From G963667675 sp963667675 (GTDB lineage: Bacteria; Chloroflexota; Dehalococcoidia; Lucifugimonadales; UBA3495), in contig OY763929.1 of assembly GCA_963667675.1 (NCBI GenBank), positions 186,001-250,000 of the forward strand: 64,000 nucleotides of DNA. The letters are read 5' to 3'. The notes beneath the pieces are model-generated. The model did not search any database. It was not told the origin of the DNA and saw only the letters and a program-made list of their open reading frames with translations. The translations under genes were made by a program, and so were the position numbers. Below, piece after piece: positions 34,192 through 43,518 of this stretch; positions within the stretch are counted from its first letter, which is position 1; each line of letters begins with the position of its first letter.

Positions 34192-35073
34192 ATGTTGAGA
34201 AGCGACGATGCACTCCCGCCCCATCGGGACCCATTCCTCAAGAACTTCTTGGAGGAAGAGCGGCGTCGCGTCGTAGGCAGCGCCGAGGAACGCAAAGAGC
34301 AACTGCGTTCATTGATCGACGGCAGGGAATCGGAATTGGCCGACGATTATCGACTGGACAGATTGTTCGAGAGCCACCTCGCCGATTTACCAAAAGCAGA
34401 ACGGCCACAGACTAGGCCACAAGAACGCCGACTCTTCAACAAGTGGGAAGGCACCCTAAAGCAGGAACTTGACGAGTGGCGAAAAGAACTGGCCAGACTG
34501 GAATCGCAACATATCGACGGACAGTTGATTTTCGACAACGCTAGAGACCGTATGTTGCGGCTATTGGAGGCTGAAGCAATAGAGGCCGGCCTACTTCCGC
34601 AGACACAGATTTGGGAAAGGGCCTTTGAAGAGCCTGTTGAAGAACGCTCTACGAATGCTTCACTTAATAGCGGCCCATGGATGACGTTCGCTCAGCTGGA
34701 GGAATATGTAAAACGCCACCGAGACCAACGCCGCTCGATTAAACCCTCTGGTCTTCAATACCCGGATGCACAGGAAATTTCCGTTAAGTACTGGGCTAAC
34801 CTTCTCAAGGCGACGTGTGAATGGTTGATAATGGAAGGACTGCTGACCAGGGATGTATGCCCTGTGAAGCTGCCGCGCCAAAGGGACAGAATTTTTATTG
34901 ACATCAAGCCCGAACACCCGGACGGGAGGAAATTCGGGTCTAAACAAGCACTGTCAAATGGCTTATACGTCGAAACTAAATGGCCAGGAGAGCAGATCGC
35001 CTCATACTGCGAGAAACTGATTAGCGAATTTGGACGGGACCCTACGCAGTTTCACGTCCGGCTGAGTCAATAG
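34192..35073 (+). CDS. C-terminal continuation of the helicase, or separate unknown protein
   Basis: This is the same frame as the helicase. Between the TAG and here it encodes KRWSLKTICCQEHDPVCDLC, a further zinc-type cysteine run, so the frame reads as the missing C-terminal part. ATG 34192 has AAGGAG 7 bp upstream, so it could also be made separately. The 293-residue product is helical, strongly charged in its first half (EEERRRVVGSAEERKEQL), with a winged-helix-like second half (WMTFAQLEEYVKRH, KATCEWLIMEGLL). I do not recognise a family. Confidence 0.6.
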   Translation: MLRSDDALPPHRDPFLKNFLEEERRRVVGSAEERKEQLRSLIDGRESELADDYRLDRLFESHLADLPKAERPQTRPQERRLFNKWEGTLKQELDEWRKELARLESQHIDGQLIFDNARDRMLRLLEAEAIEAGLLPQTQIWERAFEEPVEERSTNASLNSGPWMTFAQLEEYVKRHRDQRRSIKPSGLQYPDAQEISVKYWANLLKATCEWLIMEGLLTRDVCPVKLPRQRDRIFIDIKPEHPDGRKFGSKQALSNGLYVETKWPGEQIASYCEKLISEFGRDPTQFHVRLSQ

Positions 35074-35142
35074 ACATTGTGTAGGGGGTTCCGGCGTTAA
35101 ATGTCCCGCATTGAGGACAATATCCCCCAGTAGGAGGGCGTC

Positions 35143-36237
35143 ATGGCAGACAAGATACGCCTGGGCATTATCGGAGCTAACTTACACCGGGGATGGGCGT
35201 ACCGGTCCCACCTGCCGGCCATTGCCGCCAGCCCGGGCTTCGAGTTGACTGCAGTGTGCACCACCCGGATGGGGAGCGCGGAGGAGACCCGGCAAAAGTT
35301 CGGGGCAAAGTTGGCTTTTGACGACTACCGGGCAATGGTGGCCCATCCGGACGTCGACGCCGTGGTCGTCAGCGTAAAGGTGCCCGGCCACTACGAGCCG
35401 ACTATGGCCGCGCTCAACGCCGGGAAGCACGTGTATACCGAGTGGCCGCTGGGACGGACCACGGCGGAAGCGGAGGAGATGGCCGCCCTGGCCCGGTCTA
35501 AGGGGCTTAGGAATATGGTGGGGCTGCAGGCCCGCGCCGACCCGGCAATCTTGTACGCCAAGGACCTGGTGGAAGAGGGCTACGTGGGCGAGGTGATGTC
35601 TTGCCGGGTAAGCCGGATCGGAGCAGGCGGGCTGCAACGGGGGTCCGACCGCAGCTGGCAGCGGGACAAGGAGTTGGGCGCCAATACCATGACCATTTCT
35701 TGCGGCCACACGATAGACGCCCTGCGCTACATCGTCGGAGACTTCAGCCGGGTCTCAGCCGTGGTCAGCACCCAGTTGAAGGAATGGCTGGAGACCGACA
35801 CCGGGCGGACACTGCCGGTTACTTCGCCGGACAACGTCTTGATCAACGGCAGATTGGAAAACGGCGGCGTTGCGTCGGTGCACGTCGCTACGATTCCGTG
35901 GGCGGGCAGCGGCTATGACATCGAGATTTATGGTCGGGAAGGAAGTCTATTCGTTTCCGGTGACGACCCTCCCAACGCCGGCTCACTCCGGGTGCGCGGC
36001 GTCAAAGGGACAGGCGATCCGGAAGACTTGGACGTCCCTGGAAAGTACCGCTTCGCTCCAGAAGGAATGCCAGGAGGTTCGGTCTATAACGTGGGGCAGA
36101 TGCACGACCGGTTCAGGCAGTCCATTCTCTTGGGCAATGACTGTCAGCCGGACTTCAACACGGCCGTGGAGTTGCACCGGCTGATAGACAGCATCCAGGA
36201 AGCGTCGGACAGTGGACAAGAAGTAGCGGTAGCGTAA
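35143..36237 (+). CDS. Gfo/Idh/MocA-family NAD(P)-dependent oxidoreductase
   Basis: The 364-residue protein begins with a Rossmann fold (IRLGIIGANLHRGWAYRSHLPAI), then HPDVDAVVVSVKVPGHYEP and the family EWPLGRTTAEAEEM segment, where sugar dehydrogenases usually have EKP; here Lys is replaced by Trp (TEWPL). NTMTISCGHTIDALRYIVGDF holds the likely catalytic His. The second half is the beta-sheet oligomerisation domain. The substrate, perhaps an inositol or a sugar, is unknown. AGGAGG lies 7 bp before ATG. It converges on the ABC ATPase gene. Confidence 0.85.
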   Translation: MADKIRLGIIGANLHRGWAYRSHLPAIAASPGFELTAVCTTRMGSAEETRQKFGAKLAFDDYRAMVAHPDVDAVVVSVKVPGHYEPTMAALNAGKHVYTEWPLGRTTAEAEEMAALARSKGLRNMVGLQARADPAILYAKDLVEEGYVGEVMSCRVSRIGAGGLQRGSDRSWQRDKELGANTMTISCGHTIDALRYIVGDFSRVSAVVSTQLKEWLETDTGRTLPVTSPDNVLINGRLENGGVASVHVATIPWAGSGYDIEIYGREGSLFVSGDDPPNAGSLRVRGVKGTGDPEDLDVPGKYRFAPEGMPGGSVYNVGQMHDRFRQSILLGNDCQPDFNTAVELHRLIDSIQEASDSGQEVAVA

Positions 36238-36294
36238 GCGCCGCGGCATAGCGTCAAGGATCAATACCAGAACAGGCTCGCGACGCCAGGACGT

Positions 36295-37263
36295 CTATCC
36301 ACCCTGTTGCATCGGGTTGTAGCAAGCGACGGCGTGCGGCTGTTCGAGTTCACGCAATAGGGGCCGCGGGGTCGCCCGGCATTGGTTGAGGGCTTTGTGG
36401 CACCTGGGCAGGTAGGGACATTCGTCGGGCAAGGCAATCATGTCCGGCGGGCTGCCGGGCAACGGGCGCAAGCTCTTGCCCGGGTCATCCAACCGGGGGA
36501 TGGACTGCAGCAGGGCCCAAGTATAGGGGTGCCGCGGCCGCTGAAACAAAGGAACGACGTCGGCGGTTTCGACTATCGACCCGGCGTACATCACACCGAC
36601 GCGGTGGGCTATGGTGGCTACGACCGCCATATCATGGGTTATCAGCAATATCGATGCGCGCCGCTCCCGGCAGAGACGCCGGAGGTGGTCAAGCACCTCT
36701 GCTTGCAGCGTTACGTCCAAGCCGGAGGTGGGTTCGTCGGCTATCAACAGCCGGGGGCCCAGGACGAGCGCCATGGCCAGCATGACTCTTTGGCACATTC
36801 CGCCGCTCAAGTTAGACGGGTACTGGCCCATGATGCGCCGGGGATCGGGGATGCCCAGTTCATGCAGAGCATCCTGGGCCATGCCATAGGCCGCGCGCGG
36901 CGCTGCGTCGGTGTGCAGGCGTACTACCTCTTCAATCTGGTCGCCGACCAGTTTCAGAGGGTTCAACGCCGACTGGGCGTCCTCAAAAACCAAGGAGAGC
37001 GTCCGGCCCCGTAGCCGCCGCAGGTACTCCGGGTCGGCCCGGAGGAGGTCCACTCCATCGTAGAAAACCGAGCCTTGGTCTACGGAAGCGGAAGGGGGCA
37101 ACAGGCCCATGATGGCCAAGGCGAGGGTGCTCTTGCCGGCGCCGCTTTCCCCCACCAGGCAAAAGACCTCACCTTCATTCAGAGCCAAGTCGATGCCGTT
37201 GAGGGCTTTGACGTCGCCCTGCCGGGTCTGATAACGCGCGTGCAGGTTTTCGATCCTTAGCAC
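36295..37263 (-). CDS. Oligopeptide/dipeptide ABC transporter ATP-binding protein (DppD/OppD-type)
   Basis: The 322-residue ATPase powers an importer of peptides or similar solutes. Walker A is GESGAGKST at about 38-46, the signature LSGGMCQRVMLA, Walker B LLIADEPTSGLD and the H-loop ITHDM. The C-terminal oligopeptide-type extension has CPYLPRCHKALNQC, which binds Fe-S in some relatives. Oddly, the Q-loop reads VFEDAQSALNP where relatives have FQDP, so the key Gln is Glu. No permease or substrate-binding gene is adjacent. It follows the PHP gene by 50 bp. Confidence 0.85.
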   Translation of the reverse strand: MLRIENLHARYQTRQGDVKALNGIDLALNEGEVFCLVGESGAGKSTLALAIMGLLPPSASVDQGSVFYDGVDLLRADPEYLRRLRGRTLSLVFEDAQSALNPLKLVGDQIEEVVRLHTDAAPRAAYGMAQDALHELGIPDPRRIMGQYPSNLSGGMCQRVMLAMALVLGPRLLIADEPTSGLDVTLQAEVLDHLRRLCRERRASILLITHDMAVVATIAHRVGVMYAGSIVETADVVPLFQRPRHPYTWALLQSIPRLDDPGKSLRPLPGSPPDMIALPDECPYLPRCHKALNQCRATPRPLLRELEQPHAVACYNPMQQGG

Positions 37264-37313
37264 CCCGGTCTTCCTTCCCGCGGGCTAAAGCGCCAGCGTC
37301 CTCCGGGCCCGGA

Positions 37314-37961
37314 TCAACTATCTTTGGCCAAGTCCACCATTTGGAACCTGCCGGCCTTCAACTCACGCTTGAGGTCGTCCAGGTTCTCTATGGCGCCAGG
37401 GAAATAGGTGGCGGCGGCCCCTACGTGTTTCACCCGGTGGGCGTCACTTCCGCCTGTGGCGCCAGCGCCCAGCAGTTGCCCAAGGTCCTGGGAGAAACGG
37501 TTTTGCTCAGGGGTGCTCCTGCCATTGATTCCCTCTATGGCGTCGCACAACTTGAACAGCGGATCGGCGCCGGCCCTGGCAAGCATTACGGCCCTGGCGT
37601 CCGGCTCCTGGGCTGCTTCGTCGAGGTAACGCCGGCGATAAGGGTGAGCGGCAATCAACACCGCTCCCGCCTCCCGGGCGGCGGCTTCCAGAAACGAGAG
37701 CTTATGCAGGCCAAAGACGTAGCGGCTCAGGCCGAAGACTAACACGTGACCGGAATCGGTATTGATTTCGGAGCCGGGCAGCACCAAGAAGTCGTGCCGG
37801 CGAGACAGGGCCTCTATTTCCTCGGCGGTCCAGAAGGCATCGTGCTCGGTAATACAGATGCCGTTGAGGCCGGCCGATTTTGCTGCTTCAACCAGCTCAT
37901 CGGGAGCCATGAAACTGTCATCGGACTTTGGGTAGGTGTGGCAGTGGAGGTCGATTACCAA
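37314..37961 (-). CDS. PHP-domain metal-dependent phosphoesterase
   Basis: The 215-residue protein starts MVIDLHCHTYPKSDDS, the first PHP metal motif. ICITEHDAF, LPGSEINTDSGH, IAAHPYRR and GGSDAHRVKHVG supply the other His/Asp/Glu ligands. PHP phosphoesterases of this size hydrolyse small phosphate esters such as histidinol or nucleotide phosphates; the substrate is not predictable. It lies between ftsK and the ABC ATPase on the leftward strand. Confidence 0.85.
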   Translation of the reverse strand: MVIDLHCHTYPKSDDSFMAPDELVEAAKSAGLNGICITEHDAFWTAEEIEALSRRHDFLVLPGSEINTDSGHVLVFGLSRYVFGLHKLSFLEAAAREAGAVLIAAHPYRRRYLDEAAQEPDARAVMLARAGADPLFKLCDAIEGINGRSTPEQNRFSQDLGQLLGAGATGGSDAHRVKHVGAAATYFPGAIENLDDLKRELKAGRFQMVDLAKDS

Positions 37962-38094
37962 TGAGTCCCCTTGTCGGCGCCGTCAGGCCGGCTCGGTACG
38001 GGTTCGAACCGCAGGCAAGCCCGGCGGCGGAGCCATGATACCAAAGGAGGGGACGGCATCGCCACACCCGCCGCGGGGAGAATCGTGGCAGGGA

Positions 38095-40314
38095 CTAACG
38101 AGAGACCAGCAGGCCTTCGTCTTCCAACGATTCCATCAGCTGGGAAGCCCGTGAACCGCCGATCTTTAGCCGCCGTTCCAACAGGGATGAGGACAAATTG
38201 GGCAGGCGGACAGCCAGATCGCGAGCCTGGTCCATCAACCTGTCATCCGGGTCTCCGTCTTCCCCGTCTTCGGCCTCCGGGTCGCTCATGGAGATAACCG
38301 GGAGGGGCGGCCCTTCTTGCTTGACCCAGTGGTCGACCAGTTCTTCAACTTCCTTGTCGTAGACCAGGGTTGCTTGCACGCGCCGCGGCTTGGGAGACTC
38401 GTTGTTCAAGAGGAGCATGTCCCCCTTGCCCAAGAGTTTCTCGGCGCCAATAGTGTCCAATATAACCCGAGAGTCCACCTGGGACGCCACAGCGAAGGCT
38501 ACTCTCGTAGGGATATTGGCCTTGAGTAATCCGGTCACCACGTTGACGGACGGGCGCTGGGTGGCCAATACGAGGTGGATGCCGGTGGCGCGGCCCAATT
38601 GGGCCAGGCGAACCAAGTTCTGCTCCACCTCGAATCCGCCTGCAATCATTAGGTCGGCCAACTCGTCGACCACCAGTACGAGGTATGGCCAAGGCTCCGG
38701 AGCCTTCTTGTTGTAGCTGTCCAAGTTGCGGGCGCCCATGTCTTCCATGACCTTGTAACGGCGCATCATCTCGCGCATCAGGCTAAGCAGAGCAGGGTTA
38801 ACCTCGTCAATCTCCGTAATTACCGGAGCCATCAAGTGAGGGATTCCGTTGAAGGGGGTCAACTCCACCCTCTTGGGGTCCACCATCAAGAACCTCAGTT
38901 CGTCCGGGGGCTTGGTCAATAAGAGAGAGGCGATAATGGAATTGATACAGACGCTTTTGCCACTGCCGGTGGCTCCGGCAATCAACATGTGTGGGAGCGC
39001 CGCCAGGTCCAAAGAGACGGGGGCACCGCCGGCGTCTTGGCCTATTGCCATGGGAAGGCCGTTCTTGGCGACGAGGGAGTTGAAGGACTGGTTGGACATT
39101 ACCTCGCGCAGATGGACCTTGGCGGGCGAGGGGTTGGGTACTTCCAGCCCCACCAGCCCCTCTCCGGGTATGGGCGCCTCGATGCGAAGGTAGGGCGTCT
39201 GGAGGGCAAGGGCAAGGTCTTGCTCCCTGCCCAAGATATCTCTTACCTTGATCCGGCTGCGCTGCCCGTTTTCCTCGTCGTCTTCGCCCTTGGCAGCGTC
39301 CCGTTTCTTGGACAGCCACCCGGGCACCAATCCGAATTGGACGACCCTGGGGCCCGCCTTGATTTCCTTGACCTCGACCACCACGCCGTGGTCGGTCAAG
39401 GTGTTTTCGATGTTCCGGCCCATCTCTTGCAACTCGGCTTGAGAATTCTCGCGGGTCTCAGGTGGGCTCAACAATTCAATGCTGGGAAGTTGCCAATGCG
39501 GGCCTGTCGGCTGGTCTGATCTCCGACCGGCACGGGCAGGAACCACAGGGAGAGGGTCTTCTTCATCGGACGGCCAACTGGGAATCATTCCAGCTTCGGC
39601 GTCAGCCCATTGGGCCGGTTCAGGGGCACCCGCGGCTTTAGGAGTGTCCTGCCGGTGTCTGCGCAGGCCAGGCACCCAGTGGAGCATCGCCGCTCCTGGT
39701 CGGGCGATGAAACGCCAGACGTAGGTGAACAACGGGCGTATGCGCCGGTCCATGAACACCCAGCCATGGTGAAGGCCCTTGTAGATGTATATGGGCGTGT
39801 AATAGAAAGCCAGTCCCATGTAAATCAAGCCTTGCCAATAGACCCGTCCAACCGGCCGGGAAAGGAGGGCCAAAGGCGAAAGAAGAGCAATGGCGGCCAA
39901 CTTGGCTACGGCCAAACCGAGGGACGACCCACCCAACAGCTGGCCCCAGCGTCCGCTGAGCCCGGTTTCCGACAAGGTCCCGCCCCCGGTGTGGAACAGA
40001 GACAACACGCCTATGGAGATAGCGGCCAGAGCAGCCGCGGCCACGCACCACCGCCAGGTCTTGCGCACGGCGCTGCGGTAGTGGACCACTGCGGTAAGGG
40101 CTACGGCCAGCCATATTCCCACCGGAATCCAGCCGTAACCGAGGGATTCCACGAACCATCCCCTGGAGCCTGGCGACCACCAAAACCACACACCGGCGGC
40201 GATAGCCAAGGCTGCCAGGAGAAGGCCCTTAGCAGCGGATGAGGGGCCTCTCCGAATTAACTCAATGAAAGAAAAACGTGAAACGCGCGTCGGCCGACGT
40301 GGGGACCGGGCCAT
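38095..40314 (-). CDS. ftsK: DNA translocase FtsK/SpoIIIE
   Basis: Pumps chromosomal DNA at the division septum. The 739-residue protein has several N-terminal transmembrane helices (about 20-200), a Pro/charged linker, and a motor with Walker A GATGSGKSV, Walker B YLVLVVDELADLM and the ATQRPSVNVVTG segment. The C-terminal gamma winged-helix domain (ARDLAVRLPNLSSSLLERRLKIGGSRA) would read KOPS-like signals. The start is ATG 40314 with GGAGG five bases upstream; ATG 40326 is less likely. It follows rnj by 54 bp. Confidence 0.95.
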   Translation of the reverse strand: MARSPRRPTRVSRFSFIELIRRGPSSAAKGLLLAALAIAAGVWFWWSPGSRGWFVESLGYGWIPVGIWLAVALTAVVHYRSAVRKTWRWCVAAAALAAISIGVLSLFHTGGGTLSETGLSGRWGQLLGGSSLGLAVAKLAAIALLSPLALLSRPVGRVYWQGLIYMGLAFYYTPIYIYKGLHHGWVFMDRRIRPLFTYVWRFIARPGAAMLHWVPGLRRHRQDTPKAAGAPEPAQWADAEAGMIPSWPSDEEDPLPVVPARAGRRSDQPTGPHWQLPSIELLSPPETRENSQAELQEMGRNIENTLTDHGVVVEVKEIKAGPRVVQFGLVPGWLSKKRDAAKGEDDEENGQRSRIKVRDILGREQDLALALQTPYLRIEAPIPGEGLVGLEVPNPSPAKVHLREVMSNQSFNSLVAKNGLPMAIGQDAGGAPVSLDLAALPHMLIAGATGSGKSVCINSIIASLLLTKPPDELRFLMVDPKRVELTPFNGIPHLMAPVITEIDEVNPALLSLMREMMRRYKVMEDMGARNLDSYNKKAPEPWPYLVLVVDELADLMIAGGFEVEQNLVRLAQLGRATGIHLVLATQRPSVNVVTGLLKANIPTRVAFAVASQVDSRVILDTIGAEKLLGKGDMLLLNNESPKPRRVQATLVYDKEVEELVDHWVKQEGPPLPVISMSDPEAEDGEDGDPDDRLMDQARDLAVRLPNLSSSLLERRLKIGGSRASQLMESLEDEGLLVSR

Positions 40315-40368
40315 GGGAACCTCCATGGTCAGAGCAAAAGGCGGGAGCCGGAACGGACTACAGCCCGC

Positions 40369-42027
40369 TTATATTTCCAGAACCACTGGAATAATCATAG
40401 GGCGTCGGCCGGTGGCGTTAGCTATGAGTCCGCGGGCAGTTTTCCTGATTTTGTCGTTGGTTGGCCCGTGGGAGGCCAGCATTTCGGGGGAGGAATGGAG
40501 GATTCTTTCCACCTCTCCAGTTATTTCTTCGTACAGTTCAGTGGTCTCTTCCTCGTCGATAAAGCCGCTGCTGACTATCTTTGGCGGGGCCGCGGGCAGA
40601 CCGGTGTCCTGGTCTGCAGAGATAACGATCACTACGACGCCGTCCTTGGAAAGTTCTTTCCGTTGGGTGAGCACCTGGCTGCGGTCATCCCGAGTGGTGA
40701 GGCCATCGATGAAAATGGGGCCGGCCGGCACTTTATCCACCACTTGCGCCGAGTCGCCGGAAATCTCCAGCACGTCGCCGTCTTCCAGAACGAAGATGCC
40801 CGATTCGGCAAGGCCCTGGTCCCAGGCCAACTGGGCGTGGGCCATCAGGTGACGGTATTCGCCATGCACCGGCACGAAATACCGCGGCCGCACGAGGCTG
40901 AGCACCATCTTCAATTCTTCCTGGCTGGCATGGCCATGGACGTGGACCAATGACACCCGGTCGTACAGTACCTTGGCGCCTTGCCGGAGCAAGTTATCTA
41001 TAGTGCGGCTGACGGCCAATTCGTTTCCGGGTATGGGAGTCGCCGAGATAATTACGGTGTCCCCCTCCATGATTCGCACGTCCCGATGGTCTCCGTTGGC
41101 AATGCGCACCAAGGCCGATGTGGGTTCGCCCTGGCTGCCGGTGGTCATCAAGACCACTTTCTCGGGGGGCATGCGCCGGGTCTCGGCAAGAGGCAACAGC
41201 ACCCCCGGCGGGATCTTGAGATAGCCGGTATCAGACGCCACTTGAACGCTGTCCACCATACTGCGGCCGATGATGCTGACTTTTCGGCCGTGCTTACTGG
41301 CGGCGTCCAGCACTTGCTGGACCCTGGAGACGAGGGAAGCGAAAGAGGCCACCATGACCCGGCCGGGCGCATCCCCAATGGCCCGGTCCAAGGCCTCCCC
41401 CACCACCCTCTCAGAAGGGGTGTATCCCGGCTTCTCGGCATAGGTGGAGTCGGACAGCAGCGCCAGCACTCCCTGGGAGCCGTAATGGGCAAGGGTCGCC
41501 AGGTCTATGGTGCGGCCGTCCACCGGAGTGTGGTCTATTTTGAAGTCGCCGGTATGTATCACCGTGCCGGCGGAGGTCTCGATAACCAGACCCATGGCGT
41601 CTGGGATGGAGTGGCACACCCGGAACCAACTGGCGCGGATGTTGTCCCCGAATTGGTACGGTCTTCCCGGTTCGATAGTTTCGAGAGTGGCGCCGCGGGC
41701 AGCCCGCCGCTCTTTAATCTTAACGGAAATAAGCCCGTGGGCCAGACCGGGAGCATATACCGGAACATCGAGCTGCGGCAGTATGAAGGGAAGGGCGCCG
41801 ATGTGGTCCTCATGCCCGTGGGTGATGAGGATGCCGCGGACCTGGTCTTGGCGTTCCAGCAAGTAGGAGACGTCGGGAATGATCAGGTCGACTCCCAACA
41901 TGTCTTCATCAGGGAACTGGAGCCCGCAGTCGATGACGACGATATCGCCGCCGCACTCCAGGGCCATCATGTTTTTGCCGATCTCCCCGAGCCCGCCCAG
42001 GGGGATGATACGTAGGTGAGGCGTCAA
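40369..42027 (-). CDS. rnj: Ribonuclease J
   Basis: A 5'-3' exo/endoribonuclease of the beta-CASP metallo-beta-lactamase group, for mRNA decay and rRNA maturation. The 552-residue protein starts LRIIPLGGLGEIGKNM; ILITHGHEDHIGALPF is the zinc motif, TGDFKIDHTPVDG and LLSDSTYAEKPG follow, and the beta-CASP segment MTTGSQGEPTSAL and VHVHGHASQEELK complete the active site. The start is TTG 42027, 15 bp after the udg stop. Confidence 0.95.
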   Translation of the reverse strand: MTPHLRIIPLGGLGEIGKNMMALECGGDIVVIDCGLQFPDEDMLGVDLIIPDVSYLLERQDQVRGILITHGHEDHIGALPFILPQLDVPVYAPGLAHGLISVKIKERRAARGATLETIEPGRPYQFGDNIRASWFRVCHSIPDAMGLVIETSAGTVIHTGDFKIDHTPVDGRTIDLATLAHYGSQGVLALLSDSTYAEKPGYTPSERVVGEALDRAIGDAPGRVMVASFASLVSRVQQVLDAASKHGRKVSIIGRSMVDSVQVASDTGYLKIPPGVLLPLAETRRMPPEKVVLMTTGSQGEPTSALVRIANGDHRDVRIMEGDTVIISATPIPGNELAVSRTIDNLLRQGAKVLYDRVSLVHVHGHASQEELKMVLSLVRPRYFVPVHGEYRHLMAHAQLAWDQGLAESGIFVLEDGDVLEISGDSAQVVDKVPAGPIFIDGLTTRDDRSQVLTQRKELSKDGVVVIVISADQDTGLPAAPPKIVSSGFIDEEETTELYEEITGEVERILHSSPEMLASHGPTNDKIRKTARGLIANATGRRPMIIPVVLEI

Positions 42028-42041
42028 GGTACGGTTAAATC

Positions 42042-42662
42042 CTAAAAGAGGTTCAACTGCTCTGGTGAGTAGGTATCCCGCTGTTCAGTTTCAGCGTGAA
42101 CCTGAGTGGAATGCAGTGATTCTTCCAATAGCGATGGAATTGCCTGGAAGTCTTGAATTATGGAGGCACGCAACTCCTGGCGGCGCAGCCCGGCCGCGGG
42201 GTGCATGACCGGATAAACCCTGCGGCCATTCTTTTCCCGCACCTTGCCCCGCGCCCGGCTGATGCTTTCGCCGGGAAAGAAGTATCCCAGTGAGAACCGG
42301 CCCAAAGTCACGATGAGGCGAGGGTTGACCAACTCTATCTGCCGTTCCAGGTACTTTTGGCAAGCGGAGATTTCATGGGGCATAGGGTCGCGATTCTCGG
42401 GCGGGCGGCACTTAATCATGTTGGCAATAAACACCTGCCGCCGGTTGGTGCCGATAGAAGCAAGCAGCCCATCCAGGAATTGCCCGGCCGGGCCGACGAA
42501 GGGGTGGCCTTGCCGGTCTTCGTGGAAACCCGGGCCCTCTCCGATGAACATCAAATCGGCGTCGTCGGGGCCTTCTCCGGGCACGGCATTGGTGCGGGTC
42601 TGCGACAAGGGGCAATCAGTACACTGTTGGACCAGTTGAGCAACCTCATGCAAACTGTCCAT
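42042..42662 (-). CDS. udg: Uracil-DNA glycosylase, family 4 (Fe-S type)
   Basis: Removes uracil from DNA. The 206-residue protein has the family-4 motifs FIGEGPGFHEDRQGHPFVGPAG and PVMHPAAGLR, plus four Fe-S cysteines (CTDC near the start; IKCRPPENRD and SACQ in the middle). It ends EQLNLF, whose QLNLF fits the QLxLF sliding-clamp-binding motif; the clamp could recruit it to the fork. It lies 15 bp before rnj and 97 bp after acpP. Confidence 0.92.
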   Translation of the reverse strand: MDSLHEVAQLVQQCTDCPLSQTRTNAVPGEGPDDADLMFIGEGPGFHEDRQGHPFVGPAGQFLDGLLASIGTNRRQVFIANMIKCRPPENRDPMPHEISACQKYLERQIELVNPRLIVTLGRFSLGYFFPGESISRARGKVREKNGRRVYPVMHPAAGLRRQELRASIIQDFQAIPSLLEESLHSTQVHAETEQRDTYSPEQLNLF

Positions 42663-42759
42663 CGCCCCGTCACCCCGGTTGTGATTTTTAAGCTATAGCG
42701 TCCAATGCGCTGTGGCCAAACCCGCCCGATTTGGCCCGACACTCTGGCGGCCAGCCCTT

Positions 42760-43020
42760 CTAGCCATCAGAGACGCCATGTTCCTTCAAATAAGCCACGG
42801 CGTCGCCGACGGTAGCGATGTTTGCGGCATCTTCGTCAGAGATTTCCAACGGCTGGTCGTCGGTGGAGAACTCTTCCTCGAATGCCATAATCAACTCAAC
42901 CAAGTCCAAAGAGTCGGCATCAAGGTCCTCAACAAAGGAGGACCCTTCGGTCACGTTCTCTTCGTCAACCCCTAGCTTATCTACAGCGATTGCTCTTACA
43001 CGTTCATAGATAGTGGACAA
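42760..43020 (-). CDS. acpP: Acyl carrier protein
   Basis: Carries growing acyl chains in fatty-acid synthesis. The 86-residue acidic helical protein has the phosphopantetheine site DADSLDLVELIMAFEEEF with Ser37. It starts 4 bp after nusB ends, and fabD is one gene upstream, so ACP and its malonyl-loading enzyme are in one operon with nusB between them. Confidence 0.96.
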   Translation of the reverse strand: MSTIYERVRAIAVDKLGVDEENVTEGSSFVEDLDADSLDLVELIMAFEEEFSTDDQPLEISDEDAANIATVGDAVAYLKEHGVSDG

Positions 43021-43024
43021 GCCG

Positions 43025-43489
43025 TCATCTCCCTTCCTGCCGGGTATTGGCGGGGACTGTTGCCGCCTGATCCAACTCGGTCATTACGGATCCCAGAACA
43101 CCGTTAACGAAACGGGCGGAACTGTCGCTACCGAACACTTTGGCCAACTCCACGGCCTCGTCTACGGCAGTCTTCGGAGGCACGTTGGGGGTGTGCAGCA
43201 ATTCGAACAAAGCGATGCGAAGAATGTTCCGGTCGACCACCGACAGCATCGGCACCGGCCAAGCCGGGGCGTAACGCTGTATCACCTTGTCTAGCTCCGT
43301 CCGGCTGTCAGTTACCCCCCGAATCAGGGAGGCAGCGAAGTCGACGGTAGCCGCTTCCAACATGTCTTCGTCGGTGAGCCAGGCCAAGGACGATTGGGCA
43401 TCCTGAGCCTTAACTTCTGACGCGAATAATGATTGAAGGGCCGCCATTCTAGCCCTGCGTCTCAGGTCCTTCAGCTTTACCTCGGGCAT
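43025..43489 (-). CDS. nusB: Transcription antitermination protein NusB
   Basis: RNA-binding helical protein of rRNA antitermination complexes. The 154-residue protein has RRRARMAALQSLFASEV at the start, DRNILRIALFELL in the middle, PPKTAVDEAVELAKVFGSDSSARFVNGVLGSV near the end, all diagnostic. The start may be ATG 43489 or GTG 43498; neither has a clear ribosome site. It lies between fabD (30 bp) and acpP (4 bp). Confidence 0.93.
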   Translation of the reverse strand: MPEVKLKDLRRRARMAALQSLFASEVKAQDAQSSLAWLTDEDMLEAATVDFAASLIRGVTDSRTELDKVIQRYAPAWPVPMLSVVDRNILRIALFELLHTPNVPPKTAVDEAVELAKVFGSDSSARFVNGVLGSVMTELDQAATVPANTRQEGR

Positions 43490-43518
43490 TGCGTGCACTG
43501 AACGGCGCTTGGCAGGTC

